In this document: positions 16,400-25,999 of the stretch, piece after piece
Position numbering within the stretch: position 1 is the first letter of the stretch
How the letters are laid out: every line of letters begins with the position of its first letter
NCBI RefSeq assembly: GCF_017874215.1
Contig: NZ_JAGGLB010000016.1
Location: forward strand, 62,001 to 126,000
From: Paenibacillus eucommiae
Lineage (GTDB): Bacteria > Bacillota > Bacilli > Paenibacillales > NBRC-103111
Length of the DNA: 64,000 nt
Direction: 5' to 3'
Notes under the pieces: generated by a model
The model's input: the letters and a program-made list of their open reading frames with translations, nothing else
The model's database searches: none
Told to the model about the DNA's origin: nothing
Position numbers and translations under genes: made by a program

Positions 16400-18421
16400 A
16401 TGTTAGACGATAAGGAATTGGAAAACCTGCAAAGCCCGGAACAAGAGAAAAGCATGATTAGCAGAAGAAAGCTGCTCGCTTCTTTGGGGATGGCTGGCGT
16501 TGCGCTTGCATCGTCAGGGCTGGTTAACGGAGCTATTTCAAAAGCCTACGCCGATCCGGCCGAGAACCGCACAAAGGTAAAGGATTTAATGAAGGGTAGT
16601 ACAGTTACGGGTCCCTCCACGACGACCTTAACGCCGAATTTGAAGCTGAAGCAAACGGATCCTTTGGATAGTCTCGATGTAAATGGCAACTTTGAAATGA
16701 TCGATACGGAGTTCGGCAAGCGCGCCGTTTCGCCTGATTATTACAAAGTTGGAACGGACTTTGATGATACCGACTGTGTACAAGCTGCTTTTGACTCGGG
16801 AAGGCCTGTCATTTTCACAAGGAATTACAATGTTAAATCCGTCAAAATGACGGGTAGCGATCAAAATATCGATTTTAACGGGTATTGGCTTTTCGGAATA
16901 TCCGAAAGTACGGATACGGAAGCGATGAGAGATTGCGTGCTGGCGATTTCCGGCTTGTATTTGAATCTCTACAACATCAGGGTTGGCGCCGGCTTTAAAC
17001 CTTACAAATGCGGCATTCATTGGGTATCGATAGGCGTGGGGAGGCCTGCAGAGCATATTAAAGTTTATGGGCTGCAGGTGAACCGCTGCCTGGTAGGCAT
17101 CCAGTACGGTGCATACCTGGACGATCCGAATCCGCTTGACGTTCCGCAGAGCGAGAATTTTATTTTCGGCATTCACTTCCGGGCCGTGCAGAACTGTCTC
17201 ATCCTCAATCAGCCGAACGGGGTACTGAAAATCATAGGCGGGCTGTTCGACTGTTCGCCTATCGAATGGGACAGTGTCCCCTCCAGTCCCTATTCAGCGG
17301 CGAATGCTTATTGCTTCTATGCGAAGGAGAGCTCGTTGTCTATCGATGCATGCGAAATTCTCAAAGTAGCCAGCACGGAAGGTTACGGCTTTAAAGGCAA
17401 TAACTTTACCCTCAACAACTGCTCGATCGAGGTTGCGAGCACATGGGGATATATCGATGGCAATGCCACAATAACGCAAGACGACGCGGGATATCAGGGC
17501 GGTATCACTAACAATTTGTTTGAAATCGCTCCCGGGGCTGAGGGCAGATTGAATCTTAACGTTTTTTATGCAAAGCGGGCCGCCGGGTTCGATTCTGCGG
17601 CCTATATTATAAACGGCTTGGCGGCAGCGCCAAAGTTTCGCGTGAATATCGACAAGTCCTATTTCAGCGAATGGACCGCCAATAAAGTGACGAGCGCGCG
17701 CAGGGAAAATGTATATTTGCAAAACACGCGCTTTACGAAAGTCGTATCTGGAGTCACCTACGAATCGAACATTAATGATCAGGACCGCAATCTGAATATT
17801 GCCGCAAGCGTGGATACGACAGGGGAGAATATGTCCGCCGCAACGAATACGAATCAGAAGTCGGACTGGAATATGTATGTGTATACGGGAACGGGCACCG
17901 TCTATTTCCGCAAAAATACGGCCGACGTGCCAGCGGGCTTCCGCTCGTGCATCGAGCTGAAGGTAACTTCAGGCATCTCCTACATCTATTCTTCCAGATT
18001 TCCGGTGCTCGGAGGCGCTTCGCTCGTATTCAGCGGCTGGGCGAAATACACGGCGGGGACTTCGGAGCAGAAAGTATCCGTCGTATGGGTCGATGCGGCA
18101 AACAATGTTGCGGGAGAAGATCTGATGGTGCTTGCCGATCTTTCGACCACAGAGTGGAGACGAGTCGCAAAATCGGTTACTGCTCCGGCTTCGGCCGTAA
18201 GTGCCTATTTTCAAATTGTAGGAAGCGGCGGGTCCATACTGGTTACAGGACTAGGATTTACCGTGGAAGGCGATACCGCTCAGCATGCATCGCTTATTAA
18301 TCAAATGAATGCAGCGCTTAACGTTGCCGGAGAAGGGCTTATTCTGAAATCTCCCAATAATACGAGCTATAAAATAACGGTAAGCGATGCAGGGGTATTA
18401 ATGGCAACGGCTTATCCCTGA
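16400..18421 (+). CDS. Tat-exported right-handed beta-helix (pectate-lyase-superfamily) protein
   Basis: A 673-residue protein. Residues about 21-45 form a twin-arginine signal (SRRKLLASLGMAGVALASSG). The start of a pectate-lyase-like parallel beta-helix follows (FDDTDCVQAAFDSGRPVIF, about 120-138), with repeated short strands over about 140-450. The C-terminal 200 residues resemble a carbohydrate-binding beta-sandwich (VFSGWAKY...VSVVWVDA), then a short tail. Catalytic residues cannot be assigned, so lyase or hydrolase activity is open. GGAGG lies 7 bp before the ATG. With the preceding SLH/YVTN gene and the downstream kinase and importer, it fits extracellular polysaccharide attack. Codons ending in G/C are visibly more common from here to about 25.6 kb than in flanking genes. 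Confidence 0.75.
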   Translation: MLDDKELENLQSPEQEKSMISRRKLLASLGMAGVALASSGLVNGAISKAYADPAENRTKVKDLMKGSTVTGPSTTTLTPNLKLKQTDPLDSLDVNGNFEMIDTEFGKRAVSPDYYKVGTDFDDTDCVQAAFDSGRPVIFTRNYNVKSVKMTGSDQNIDFNGYWLFGISESTDTEAMRDCVLAISGLYLNLYNIRVGAGFKPYKCGIHWVSIGVGRPAEHIKVYGLQVNRCLVGIQYGAYLDDPNPLDVPQSENFIFGIHFRAVQNCLILNQPNGVLKIIGGLFDCSPIEWDSVPSSPYSAANAYCFYAKESSLSIDACEILKVASTEGYGFKGNNFTLNNCSIEVASTWGYIDGNATITQDDAGYQGGITNNLFEIAPGAEGRLNLNVFYAKRAAGFDSAAYIINGLAAAPKFRVNIDKSYFSEWTANKVTSARRENVYLQNTRFTKVVSGVTYESNINDQDRNLNIAASVDTTGENMSAATNTNQKSDWNMYVYTGTGTVYFRKNTADVPAGFRSCIELKVTSGISYIYSSRFPVLGGASLVFSGWAKYTAGTSEQKVSVVWVDAANNVAGEDLMVLADLSTTEWRRVAKSVTAPASAVSAYFQIVGSGGSILVTGLGFTVEGDTAQHASLINQMNAALNVAGEGLILKSPNNTSYKITVSDAGVLMATAYP

Positions 18422-18473
18422 TAGGTTCGGTCACTTAATTCCATAAAACAGCGTAATTGCTACGCGTAAATTT

Positions 18474-18508
18474 AGGGGCAAGCCAAATGTACTTATTTGG
18501 CTGCCCCT
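18474..18508 (+). terminator. Hairpin after the beta-helix gene
   Basis: AGGGGCAAGCCAAAT pairs with ATTTGGCTGCCCCT around a 6-nt loop with one bulged A. There is no T tract after it, so it may terminate weakly or stabilise the mRNA 3' end. Confidence 0.55.
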
Positions 18509-18518
18509 TCTGGCGATA

Positions 18519-18527
18519 TGTTATGAT
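18519..18527 (+). promoter_or_regulatory. Extended -10 promoter of the YesM-type kinase operon
   Basis: TGTTATGAT (extended -10) lies 38 bp before the ATG at 18566, just after the hairpin. The best -35-like hexamer, TTGGCT at 18497, has a 19-bp spacer. Confidence 0.4.
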
Positions 18528-18565
18528 AGGGATTAGAGAGATGATGGAAAAAAGGGGACGGATCC

Positions 18566-20293
18566 ATGAAACTATCGACATTTTTCCCATTCAGATATGG
18601 GATTTTACTGAAGCTGTTCACAGTTTTCCTCATTGTACTCATTCCGATCTACATTATCGTCTCTTTAATGAGCAAGTCGGGCGTTAACATTATTAGAGAG
18701 CAAATTCTAATGTTGATGGAACAGAAATCGGATTATTTCGTATCCGCGACGGACTCGGAATTGGAGCGCATAGCCAAACTGCAGAAGGATCTGTCGGATG
18801 ATCCGGATCTGCAAAGCCTCAGCATCCGACCGGATACGCTGAGGGATTATGAAAGAGCGAAAGCGATTAACGATCTGCAGTCCAAATTGCATACGCTTTC
18901 GGAATCGAGCAGATACATCAAGGAAGCTTTCGTTATTATTCCGAGCATAGAACGGCGAATATCCTCGCTCTCTGGCATGAAGGATATCAATCAGGATGAA
19001 TTTGACCGTTTTCTTACCAATAAGGCGTCAGCTTCGGGATTAACATCGATTGATCAGCGGATTTTTTTCGTGCTGGGAGTTCCCCACATAACCAAGATCA
19101 ATTACTTAATGGTCGTTGAGCTATCGATATCCAAACTCAGCGTCGATCTGGGCAGCCTGAATTCAACCGGAAACGGCACGGTTTTCATCTGGAGCAATGA
19201 AATGAACAAACCTTCGATCATTCCGGCCGTCGGCGTAACGGATGAAATCATGCGGTTCAATCTGCAAAGCTCGGAACAGGAGGGGACTGCTTTTCAAATG
19301 GACGATAAAAACTATCTCCGTTTTACTAAAGCGTTCGACTTTCCTGATTGGTCGCTTGTAACCGTCGTCGAAGAGGATCAAATTCTGCTTCCCGTTCATT
19401 CCTTCAAGGGCTGGCTGATGGTGCTGTCCGTCATTTCCGCCGTCTTGTTCGTTATTGCTTCTTTCCTGCTGTATCGCTTCATTCATAAGCCGCTCCTGAA
19501 GATGATGCGGGCGTTCAAAAAGGTGGAGATAGGCCAATTCGATACGAATCTCGCTCATACGAACAAAGATGAGTTTTATTATTTGTTCCAGCAATTCAAT
19601 CGGATGACTAGCCAGCTTAAAATACTCATTCAACAAATTTACGAGCAAAAAATTCATAGTCAAAGATCGGAACTCAAGCATTTGCAATCGCAGGTTAATC
19701 CGCATTTTATGTATAACAGTTTGTACACCGTCGCGGTGATGGCCAAAGAGGAGGATTACGAGGGGGTAACCTCGATGTCCAGGCATTTGGGCGATTACTT
19801 CAAATTCGTTACGCAGAATAAAGCCGATCTCATCCCGCTCGAGAAGGAAGTGCAGCACGCGAAAGTTTACAGTTCCATACAGGAAGTCAGATTCGGCAGC
19901 CGAATACGGTTCGAATTTCAAGAAACAGGCGAAATTGCGATGTGGGAGGTACCCCGTCTGATCATCCAGCCTTTTTTGGAAAATGCGATTATGCACGGTT
20001 TGGAGGATGTTCGTCAGGGTGGACGGCTTTGCGTACGCGTTAATGCCAGTCAGATGAGCTTAATCATCGAAATCGAAGACAACGGCAAAGGGATGCCCCC
20101 GGATAAGCTCAAGAAGTGGCAGGAAGCGAGCATCATTCCCCATGAATGGGAAGACCACGCGCTGTGGAACGTGCATCGCCGCTTGCGGCTGCGTTACGGT
20201 GACAGGAGCGGTATCAAGCTGCAAACTAACGTTGACGGTGGATTGACGGTTGCTTTGCTAATTTATTTGGAAGCGGGAGAAAAAGATGAATAA
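18566..20293 (+). CDS. YesM-type sensor histidine kinase
   Basis: A 575-residue membrane kinase. It has TM1 (about 12-34), an extracytoplasmic sensor (about 35-280), TM2 (about 281-305), HAMP (about 306-358), a His_kinase domain with LQSQVNPHFMYNSL (phosphoacceptor His380) and a C-terminal HATPase_c (PFLENAIMHGL; IEIEDNGKGMP). AAGGGGA precedes the ATG. It overlaps the response-regulator gene by 8 bp, so the two form a cognate pair. Such YesM/YesN systems sense extracellular oligosaccharides and activate adjacent LplABC-type importers; here the importer lies 1.8 kb downstream. The ligand is unknown. Confidence 0.93.
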   Translation: MKLSTFFPFRYGILLKLFTVFLIVLIPIYIIVSLMSKSGVNIIREQILMLMEQKSDYFVSATDSELERIAKLQKDLSDDPDLQSLSIRPDTLRDYERAKAINDLQSKLHTLSESSRYIKEAFVIIPSIERRISSLSGMKDINQDEFDRFLTNKASASGLTSIDQRIFFVLGVPHITKINYLMVVELSISKLSVDLGSLNSTGNGTVFIWSNEMNKPSIIPAVGVTDEIMRFNLQSSEQEGTAFQMDDKNYLRFTKAFDFPDWSLVTVVEEDQILLPVHSFKGWLMVLSVISAVLFVIASFLLYRFIHKPLLKMMRAFKKVEIGQFDTNLAHTNKDEFYYLFQQFNRMTSQLKILIQQIYEQKIHSQRSELKHLQSQVNPHFMYNSLYTVAVMAKEEDYEGVTSMSRHLGDYFKFVTQNKADLIPLEKEVQHAKVYSSIQEVRFGSRIRFEFQETGEIAMWEVPRLIIQPFLENAIMHGLEDVRQGGRLCVRVNASQMSLIIEIEDNGKGMPPDKLKKWQEASIIPHEWEDHALWNVHRRLRLRYGDRSGIKLQTNVDGGLTVALLIYLEAGEKDE

Positions 20294-21977
20294 CGTACTT
20301 GTAATCGACGACGAGCCTATCATTCTGGAAGCACTCTACAATACGCTCATGAGAATGGAGGAGCATGATCTTATCATTTGGAAAGCATCTTCAGCCATTG
20401 AGGGCATTGAAATCATGAGAAGCAACCGCATCGATATTCTGATGACAGATGTTCGCATGCCGGTCATGTCCGGTCTGGAACTGGTTGGACTCGTTCGCAA
20501 GCAATGGGAACGCTGCAAAATCATTATTTTGTCGGGGTATTCCGATTATGAATATTTGCAGCCAGCCCTTCAACAAAACGTGTTCGATTATTTGTTAAAG
20601 CCGATTGACGAGGAGGTCATTGTCGAGACGATAAGTCGGGTCATCACGGAAATCGAGACGAATATGCAAATGCAGGATCTCATGGCCAAAGCTGAAAACC
20701 AGCTTCAGAAGGCGCAGTCATTACTGCATAAGGACTTCTCGGAAAATTTGTTCTCGGGCGACCTGCTCACCCAGAAGATGATCGCCGAATCGGTTGAGAT
20801 GCTGCAAATACCGGTTCGTTGCGATCAGGACGTCATTGTTGTCGTGGGGAGGACCGATCGTTGGCCGCAGGGCTACTCGCTGAAGGAGAAGCTGTTGATG
20901 CACTACGCAATTAACAATATCATGAATGAGTATTTGAACAGTGCTTGCAGGATTGTCCCCTTCATCGAGAAAGGATACATGGTTTGGCTGATTCAAGTAG
21001 CGGAGAGCGATGGCGATAACCGCGAATATCAGGATTTGAATACACTGCACTGGTATATTGGCGAAGTTCTTGACAAAATACAGCAATCGATACGGCAATA
21101 TCTTAAGCTGCCTATCTCCTTATTGTTATCCAAGCCCAATATCGGCTGGCTGTCAATCGCGCGTACGTTCAAGGAAATGTGCGCATGGCTGCAAAGCGGG
21201 ATCGGACTTGAAGAGGAAATCATCTTCATAGAGCAAATTGACAATATGAAGCCGAACTATGAAGGCAGGGAACAATCGTATATCGATATCAAGAGGAGCA
21301 TGAATCAGCTGCTCAATTTGATTGAATCAGGCAATCTAGCCACCTTTCAGAAAGAGCTCTCCGACTTTTTTCGTTCGATGCAAGGGACTGTTTTTTTGGA
21401 ATATTCATTGCAATTGGAAATTTACGTTCATCTTTCAGGAATGTTCCTGTCTTACATCAATAACCGTAAAATCTCGCCGTTCATTGACGGAGATCTGGAG
21501 ATGCAGTATTTGTCCAATTACAGTCTGTTTCCGCAATGGTCCGATATGGAGGCCTACTTTCTGCGGCTGACTGATCATTTGTTCTCCCTTGCACAGGGCG
21601 AGAATAGGAGCCAAAAGAAAGAAATCGTCGACGAGATCGACGCCTATATCATCGAGTCCTTTTCGTCCGAATACATTTCGCTAAGCCATCTCGCCAAGAC
21701 GTTTCATCTCAGTACTTCCTATCTGTCCCGCCTGTATCATTCGGAGAAAGGTATATGTCTCACCGAACGAATGAAGCAGCTGCGATTGATGCGGGCCAAG
21801 GAACTGCTGCTCGTCGAGGGCAAAAAAATCCAGGATGTCGCGCTTGAGCTTGGCTTCTACAACGCCCCTTATTTTACCAAATTTTTCAAAAAGAACATCG
21901 GCATAACACCTCAGGAGTATAAGCAAAATCTCGGGATTGCCCCAGGGGGAAGCTCGGCCGGTAATGACAATAAATGA
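20286..21977 (+). CDS. YesN-type AraC-family response regulator
   Basis: A 563-residue regulator. It has an N-terminal receiver with DDEP (residues 8-11) and phosphoacceptor Asp55 in ILMTDVRMPVMSG, a long middle region (about 130-450) typical of YesN proteins, and a C-terminal AraC double HTH (HLAKTFHLSTSYLSRLYHSE; ALELGFYNAPYFTKFFKK; ITPQEYKQ). Its ATG is inside the end of the kinase gene, ensuring coupled synthesis. The likely target is the solute-binding-protein promoter 100 bp downstream, where a 14-bp palindrome lies at 22037-22050. Confidence 0.93.
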   Translation: MNNVLVIDDEPIILEALYNTLMRMEEHDLIIWKASSAIEGIEIMRSNRIDILMTDVRMPVMSGLELVGLVRKQWERCKIIILSGYSDYEYLQPALQQNVFDYLLKPIDEEVIVETISRVITEIETNMQMQDLMAKAENQLQKAQSLLHKDFSENLFSGDLLTQKMIAESVEMLQIPVRCDQDVIVVVGRTDRWPQGYSLKEKLLMHYAINNIMNEYLNSACRIVPFIEKGYMVWLIQVAESDGDNREYQDLNTLHWYIGEVLDKIQQSIRQYLKLPISLLLSKPNIGWLSIARTFKEMCAWLQSGIGLEEEIIFIEQIDNMKPNYEGREQSYIDIKRSMNQLLNLIESGNLATFQKELSDFFRSMQGTVFLEYSLQLEIYVHLSGMFLSYINNRKISPFIDGDLEMQYLSNYSLFPQWSDMEAYFLRLTDHLFSLAQGENRSQKKEIVDEIDAYIIESFSSEYISLSHLAKTFHLSTSYLSRLYHSEKGICLTERMKQLRLMRAKELLLVEGKKIQDVALELGFYNAPYFTKFFKKNIGITPQEYKQNLGIAPGGSSAGNDNK

Positions 21978-22036
21978 CGGGTGACATCAAGACATTACTA
22001 TTGTTGGCAGTTGCCTTCTCCTTTATTATTAAATTA

Positions 22037-22050
22037 ACACACCGGTGTGT
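22037..22050. promoter_or_regulatory. 14-bp perfect palindrome upstream of the solute-binding protein gene
   Basis: ACACACCGGTGTGT is perfectly symmetrical and sits 25 bp before the TTG start, next to an A/T-rich stretch that could hold the promoter. It could be an operator; it is too short and lacks a T tract for a terminator. AraC sites are usually direct repeats, so another regulator may bind here. Confidence 0.5.
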
Positions 22051-22075
22051 AACACAATTCATAGGGGGGCTTTAA

Positions 22076-23767
22076 TTGAACAAACGAATGGGCAAACGAG
22101 TCATGACTGGGTTACTGGCGACGATCCTTATTTTATTGACAGCATGCAGCAGCAACGGAAATAACGCACCAGCATCAAGCGAGCCATCACCCAAACCCGC
22201 AAGCTCAACTTCACCTTCTGGAGAAACGGCTTCGGCGGATGGACCGCTTACGAAATTCGATCCGGCCATTGAAGTCAGAATCGGCAGAACCGGGGACGGA
22301 TTAAAGTTCGAGCCTGGACAAGATATCGATAAAAACCTTGTTTCAGACTTTTACGAAAGCGAACTTGGCGTAAAGATTATCAATGAATGGGTCGTGAATT
22401 GGGATCAGTACGACAGCAAGGTGAACGTCTCGATTTCTTCCGGCAGCATTCCGGATTTGATCCAGGTTACCGGCAGTCAGCTGAAGACACTCGTCGAAGC
22501 CGATATGATTGAGGACTTGACTGACGTATTCGCCAAATACGTTAGTCCGGAAACGAAAAAGGTAATGACGGAAGACGGAGGCTTTGCGATTAACGCTGCG
22601 ACGATTGACGGCAAAATGTACGGGATTCCTCATACGACTCCCGGTTACGGTACTTCCTCCATGATATGGGTTCGCCAGGACTGGCTCGATAAGCTGGGGC
22701 TGCAGCCGCCTAAAACCGTGGATGAAGTCGTTAAAATCGCAACAGCCTTCAAGGAAAACAATCTCGGCGGCGATAAAGGCACTTACGGCTTAGGGCTCAG
22801 CAAGGATTTAATGAAGGGGCAGCACGTATTCGGATTGTTCAACAGTTATCATGCCTATCCGGGTCAATGGTATAAAGACGCTGACGGCAAGACGGTTTAT
22901 GGCAGCGTACAGCCTGAAATGAGGGCGCCGCTGCTGAAGCTTGCGGAATTGTACAAGGCAGGATTGATTGACAAAGAGTTTGCTGTTAAAGATGATGCCA
23001 AAATGCAGGAGTCCATTATTGCCGGGAAGCTAGGCTTGTTCTATGGTAACTTCGCGATGGGATGGTACTTAAGAGACTTTATCGTCAACAATCCGGATGC
23101 TGTATTAAGCGCTTATCCGCTGCCATCTGCGGATGAAACACCCGCGAAAGCTTTTCTGGGACCGACGGCCAACACATTCTGGGTCGTCAAAAAAGGATTC
23201 AAGCATCCTGAAGTCGTCGTGAAGCTGGCTAATTTCTGGCAGGAGCACTGGTATACGAATCCGAAGCTTGAATATTCCACCAACCAAGAAACAGGTATAG
23301 CATATTATCCATACGCGGTAGTTACATTCGATTCCGTTATGGGAGCCGTTGTAGAGAGCAATAACGTGAGAGCCTCGATCGAGGCCAATCTGGAGCCGGA
23401 CGATAAAACGATGACGGCCAACGAGTTCGGATATCTTAGGGGAATTTACAAGTATAAAAAGGATAAACTGAATACGAAAGACCCGGAAATCGCCACGGGT
23501 TGGATCTACCATACGACGGTGGGAACGCCGAACAGCGGCGGGGAAATTTTAAGCCATTACTATAAAAACAATTTGACGGTCGGAACCGGACTAACGGCGT
23601 CATCCACACCGACGATGGCGGAGAAATGGGCGACACTTACGAAAATGGAAGAAGTCATGATCACGAAGATTGTCATGGGAGAAGCAGGAATCAGCGAGTT
23701 CGACAAGTTCGTGCAGGATTGGAACAAACAAGGCGGAGAGAAGATTACGCAGGAAGTTAACGAATAA
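22076..23767 (+). CDS. Extracellular solute-binding lipoprotein (LplA-type sugar ABC transporter)
   Basis: A 563-residue family-1-like binding protein with a lipoprotein signal (ILLTAC, Cys24), a Ser/Pro/Ala-rich linker of about 25 residues, and the long binding domain typical of the 500-560-residue LplA group (GIPHTTPGYGTSSMIWVRQD, TFWVVKKGF). The start is TTG 22076 behind a run of six G (ATAGGGGGGC). Permease genes follow after a hairpin at 23788-23811. LplABC importers take up oligosaccharides. The position after the YesM/N pair suggests induction by that pair. Confidence 0.92.
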   Translation: MNKRMGKRVMTGLLATILILLTACSSNGNNAPASSEPSPKPASSTSPSGETASADGPLTKFDPAIEVRIGRTGDGLKFEPGQDIDKNLVSDFYESELGVKIINEWVVNWDQYDSKVNVSISSGSIPDLIQVTGSQLKTLVEADMIEDLTDVFAKYVSPETKKVMTEDGGFAINAATIDGKMYGIPHTTPGYGTSSMIWVRQDWLDKLGLQPPKTVDEVVKIATAFKENNLGGDKGTYGLGLSKDLMKGQHVFGLFNSYHAYPGQWYKDADGKTVYGSVQPEMRAPLLKLAELYKAGLIDKEFAVKDDAKMQESIIAGKLGLFYGNFAMGWYLRDFIVNNPDAVLSAYPLPSADETPAKAFLGPTANTFWVVKKGFKHPEVVVKLANFWQEHWYTNPKLEYSTNQETGIAYYPYAVVTFDSVMGAVVESNNVRASIEANLEPDDKTMTANEFGYLRGIYKYKKDKLNTKDPEIATGWIYHTTVGTPNSGGEILSHYYKNNLTVGTGLTASSTPTMAEKWATLTKMEEVMITKIVMGEAGISEFDKFVQDWNKQGGEKITQEVNE

Positions 23768-23787
23768 AGAGTTGAAGCAAGAGCTCG

Positions 23788-23811
23788 GGGGTTGGTCCTT
23801 AAGACAACCCC
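23788..23811 (+). terminator. Intercistronic hairpin between binding protein and permease genes
   Basis: GGGGTT-G-GTC pairs with GAC-AACCCC around CTTAA with one bulge. There is no T tract. Such hairpins often lower downstream expression and protect the binding-protein mRNA, giving excess binding protein. Confidence 0.5.
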
Positions 23812-23855
23812 TTCCTTAGTAATGGGTTTTTGCAGGTGAGGAGGTTGCTGACAGG

Positions 23856-24752
23856 ATGAAGAAAAAATACGCGATGAACTTGCCGCTTCATATCATGATG
23901 ATTCCGGCCCTTGTTTTTACGATTATGTTTGCCTACGTTCCGATGACAGGCATCGTAATTGCATTCCAGAAGTTTATTCCGAATCGGGGATTTTTCAATT
24001 CAAAATGGGTAGGCTGGGACAATTTCACTTTTATGCTGAATATGCCCGATTTCACCCAAGTTATTTATAACACGATCTTCATCGCGGTTATGAAAATCAT
24101 TGCCGGAATCTTCGTGCCGGTGGTGGTCGCTTTGTTGTTGAACGAAGCCAGAAGCAAATATTTCGCAAGATCGATCCAGACGATGATCTATCTTCCGCAC
24201 TTTCTGTCATGGGTTATTTTGGGCGGTATCTTGATCGATATTCTTTCCATCGATGGCGGGATCGTCAACAGGGTCATTCTTTGGTTCGGGCTTGAGCCCG
24301 TGTTTTTCCTCGGCAATAATGATTGGTTTCCCTTTACCCTCGTCTTGTCTGACGTGTGGAAGGAATTCGGATTCGCGACAATCGTCTACTTGGCTGCCCT
24401 TACGTCAATCGATCCCACCTTGTACGAAGCCGCGTACATCGATGGAGCGAACCGCTGGAAACAAACTTTGCACGTGACGATTCCGGGCATGGTGCCGATC
24501 ATCGTTCTGCTATCGGTTCTGAGTTTAAGCAACGTGCTCAATGCTGGATTCGAGCAGGTTTTCATTTTATATAGTCCGTCCGTCTATGAGTCCGGAGACA
24601 TCATCGATACACTGTTGTATCGGGTCGGGTTCGTGGAAGCACAATACGGCGTCTCGACAGCCGTTAGCTTGTTCAAATCGTTGATCGGCATGATTCTGAT
24701 AGCGACGTCTTACGGGCTCGCTTACCGTTATGCCAATTATCGTATTTTCTGA
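23856..24752 (+). CDS. Sugar ABC transporter permease (LplB-type)
   Basis: A 298-residue inner-membrane permease with six predicted TM helices and the cytoplasmic EAA loop YEAAYIDGANRWKQTLHVTI (residues about 191-210) that docks the ATPase. RBS GAGGAGG is 11 bp before the ATG. It is the second gene of the binding protein-permease-permease set. No ATP-binding subunit is encoded nearby, so a shared MsmX-type ATPase encoded elsewhere is expected. Confidence 0.93.
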   Translation: MKKKYAMNLPLHIMMIPALVFTIMFAYVPMTGIVIAFQKFIPNRGFFNSKWVGWDNFTFMLNMPDFTQVIYNTIFIAVMKIIAGIFVPVVVALLLNEARSKYFARSIQTMIYLPHFLSWVILGGILIDILSIDGGIVNRVILWFGLEPVFFLGNNDWFPFTLVLSDVWKEFGFATIVYLAALTSIDPTLYEAAYIDGANRWKQTLHVTIPGMVPIIVLLSVLSLSNVLNAGFEQVFILYSPSVYESGDIIDTLLYRVGFVEAQYGVSTAVSLFKSLIGMILIATSYGLAYRYANYRIF

Positions 24753-24769
24753 TTGAGGGTGATCACGTC

Positions 24770-25648
24770 ATGGTAAAGTCAAAAAACTTATCCGTTAGAA
24801 TAACTTATGTTGTCATTCACTTGATTTTGATCATGCTGGGGATACTGTGTTTGCTGCCGTTCGTTCACGTGCTGGCTTTTTCTTTAAGCAATCCTGGTAA
24901 AGCTGGCGCCGGTTTAGTTACGTTATGGCCTGTCGGCTTTAATCTTGACGCCTACGCTTATATTTTGCGCGAGCCTAAATTTATAAGTGCGCTATGGATT
25001 TCGGTGCAGCGGGTTGTGCTGGGGACGAGTATCGGACTGTTCTTCACGGTTATTACGGCTTATCCACTTTCTAAAGAATCGCAAAAATTCCGCATGAGAA
25101 CATTTTATGTATGGTTTCTTGTCGTGACGATGCTTTTCAGCGGAGGGCTCATTCCGACGTTTATCGCCATCAAAAGCTATGGGCTGATCGATTCGCTTTG
25201 GGCGCTTGTGCTGCCGTCGGCAGTGAACGTATTTCTGATCACGCTTATGCTTAACTTTTTTCGCAACTTGCCGAAAGAACTGGAGGAATCGGCATTCGTG
25301 GATGGCGCAGGCCATTGGGTCATTCTGTTTCGCGTGTATTTGCCCCTTTCGATGCCTTCGCTCGCTACCATTGCCTTGTTCACGATGGTTAACCATTGGA
25401 ACTCTTGGTTCGACGGCTTGATCTATATGAATAAAACCGATCACTATCCGTTGCAGACGTATTTGCAATCGATCGTGACGAAGCCGGACATGAGCAAAGT
25501 GGCCAATCTTAACGAACTGCTCAATGTTTCCTCGCGAACCGTAAAGACAGCCCAGTTGTTTCTAGGGATGCTGCCCATTATTATCGTGTATCCCTTCTTG
25601 CAGCGATTTTTCGTGAAAGGAATCGTGCTGGGAAGCGTTAAGGGTTGA
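24770..25648 (+). CDS. Sugar ABC transporter permease (LplC/YtcP-type)
   Basis: A 292-residue permease of the MalG-like carbohydrate-transport class. It has six TM segments and an EAA loop with EESAFVDGAGHWVILFRVYL (residues about 173-192), ending in FVKGIVLGSVKG, typical of the family C-terminus. GAGGGTG precedes ATG 24770, 17 bp after the first permease. It is the last gene of the importer set; no terminator is seen directly after it, the nearest being at 25968. Confidence 0.93.
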   Translation: MVKSKNLSVRITYVVIHLILIMLGILCLLPFVHVLAFSLSNPGKAGAGLVTLWPVGFNLDAYAYILREPKFISALWISVQRVVLGTSIGLFFTVITAYPLSKESQKFRMRTFYVWFLVVTMLFSGGLIPTFIAIKSYGLIDSLWALVLPSAVNVFLITLMLNFFRNLPKELEESAFVDGAGHWVILFRVYLPLSMPSLATIALFTMVNHWNSWFDGLIYMNKTDHYPLQTYLQSIVTKPDMSKVANLNELLNVSSRTVKTAQLFLGMLPIIIVYPFLQRFFVKGIVLGSVKG

Positions 25649-25967
25649 GTTTGCTTTGTGAGGGATAGAAGCATAGAAAGACGCAAAAGAAGCGGTGGAT
25701 GGGTGGATGGGCGGATGGGCGAAGAAAAAAAATGAGTCGGCATGCGTCTGTCCGTAAGAAACAATTGGAATATACTGGCGCGCTTGATGGGAGCTGACTG
25801 GAATGAACGTATTCATGGGAAATGTCGTAGTACATGGCATCCCCTGGATCCGAGGGTTCCAGAATTCTACACGCTAATCGTTGATAAAACTGATATATTG
25901 ATATATTGATATGCAATTATCCCGTAGTAAATTGTGTAAAACTCTATAAAACCGTGTAAAACCATGT

Positions 25968-25999
25968 AAAACCTGCAGATTGATGTGCAGGTTTTTTTT
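25968..25999 (+). terminator. Rho-independent terminator downstream of the LplC-type permease
   Basis: AAAACCTGCA (25968-25977) pairs perfectly with TGCAGGTTTT (25986-25995) around an 8-nt loop, and T8 follows. It lies 320 bp after the last permease gene and is the first good terminator for that operon. Confidence 0.85.
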
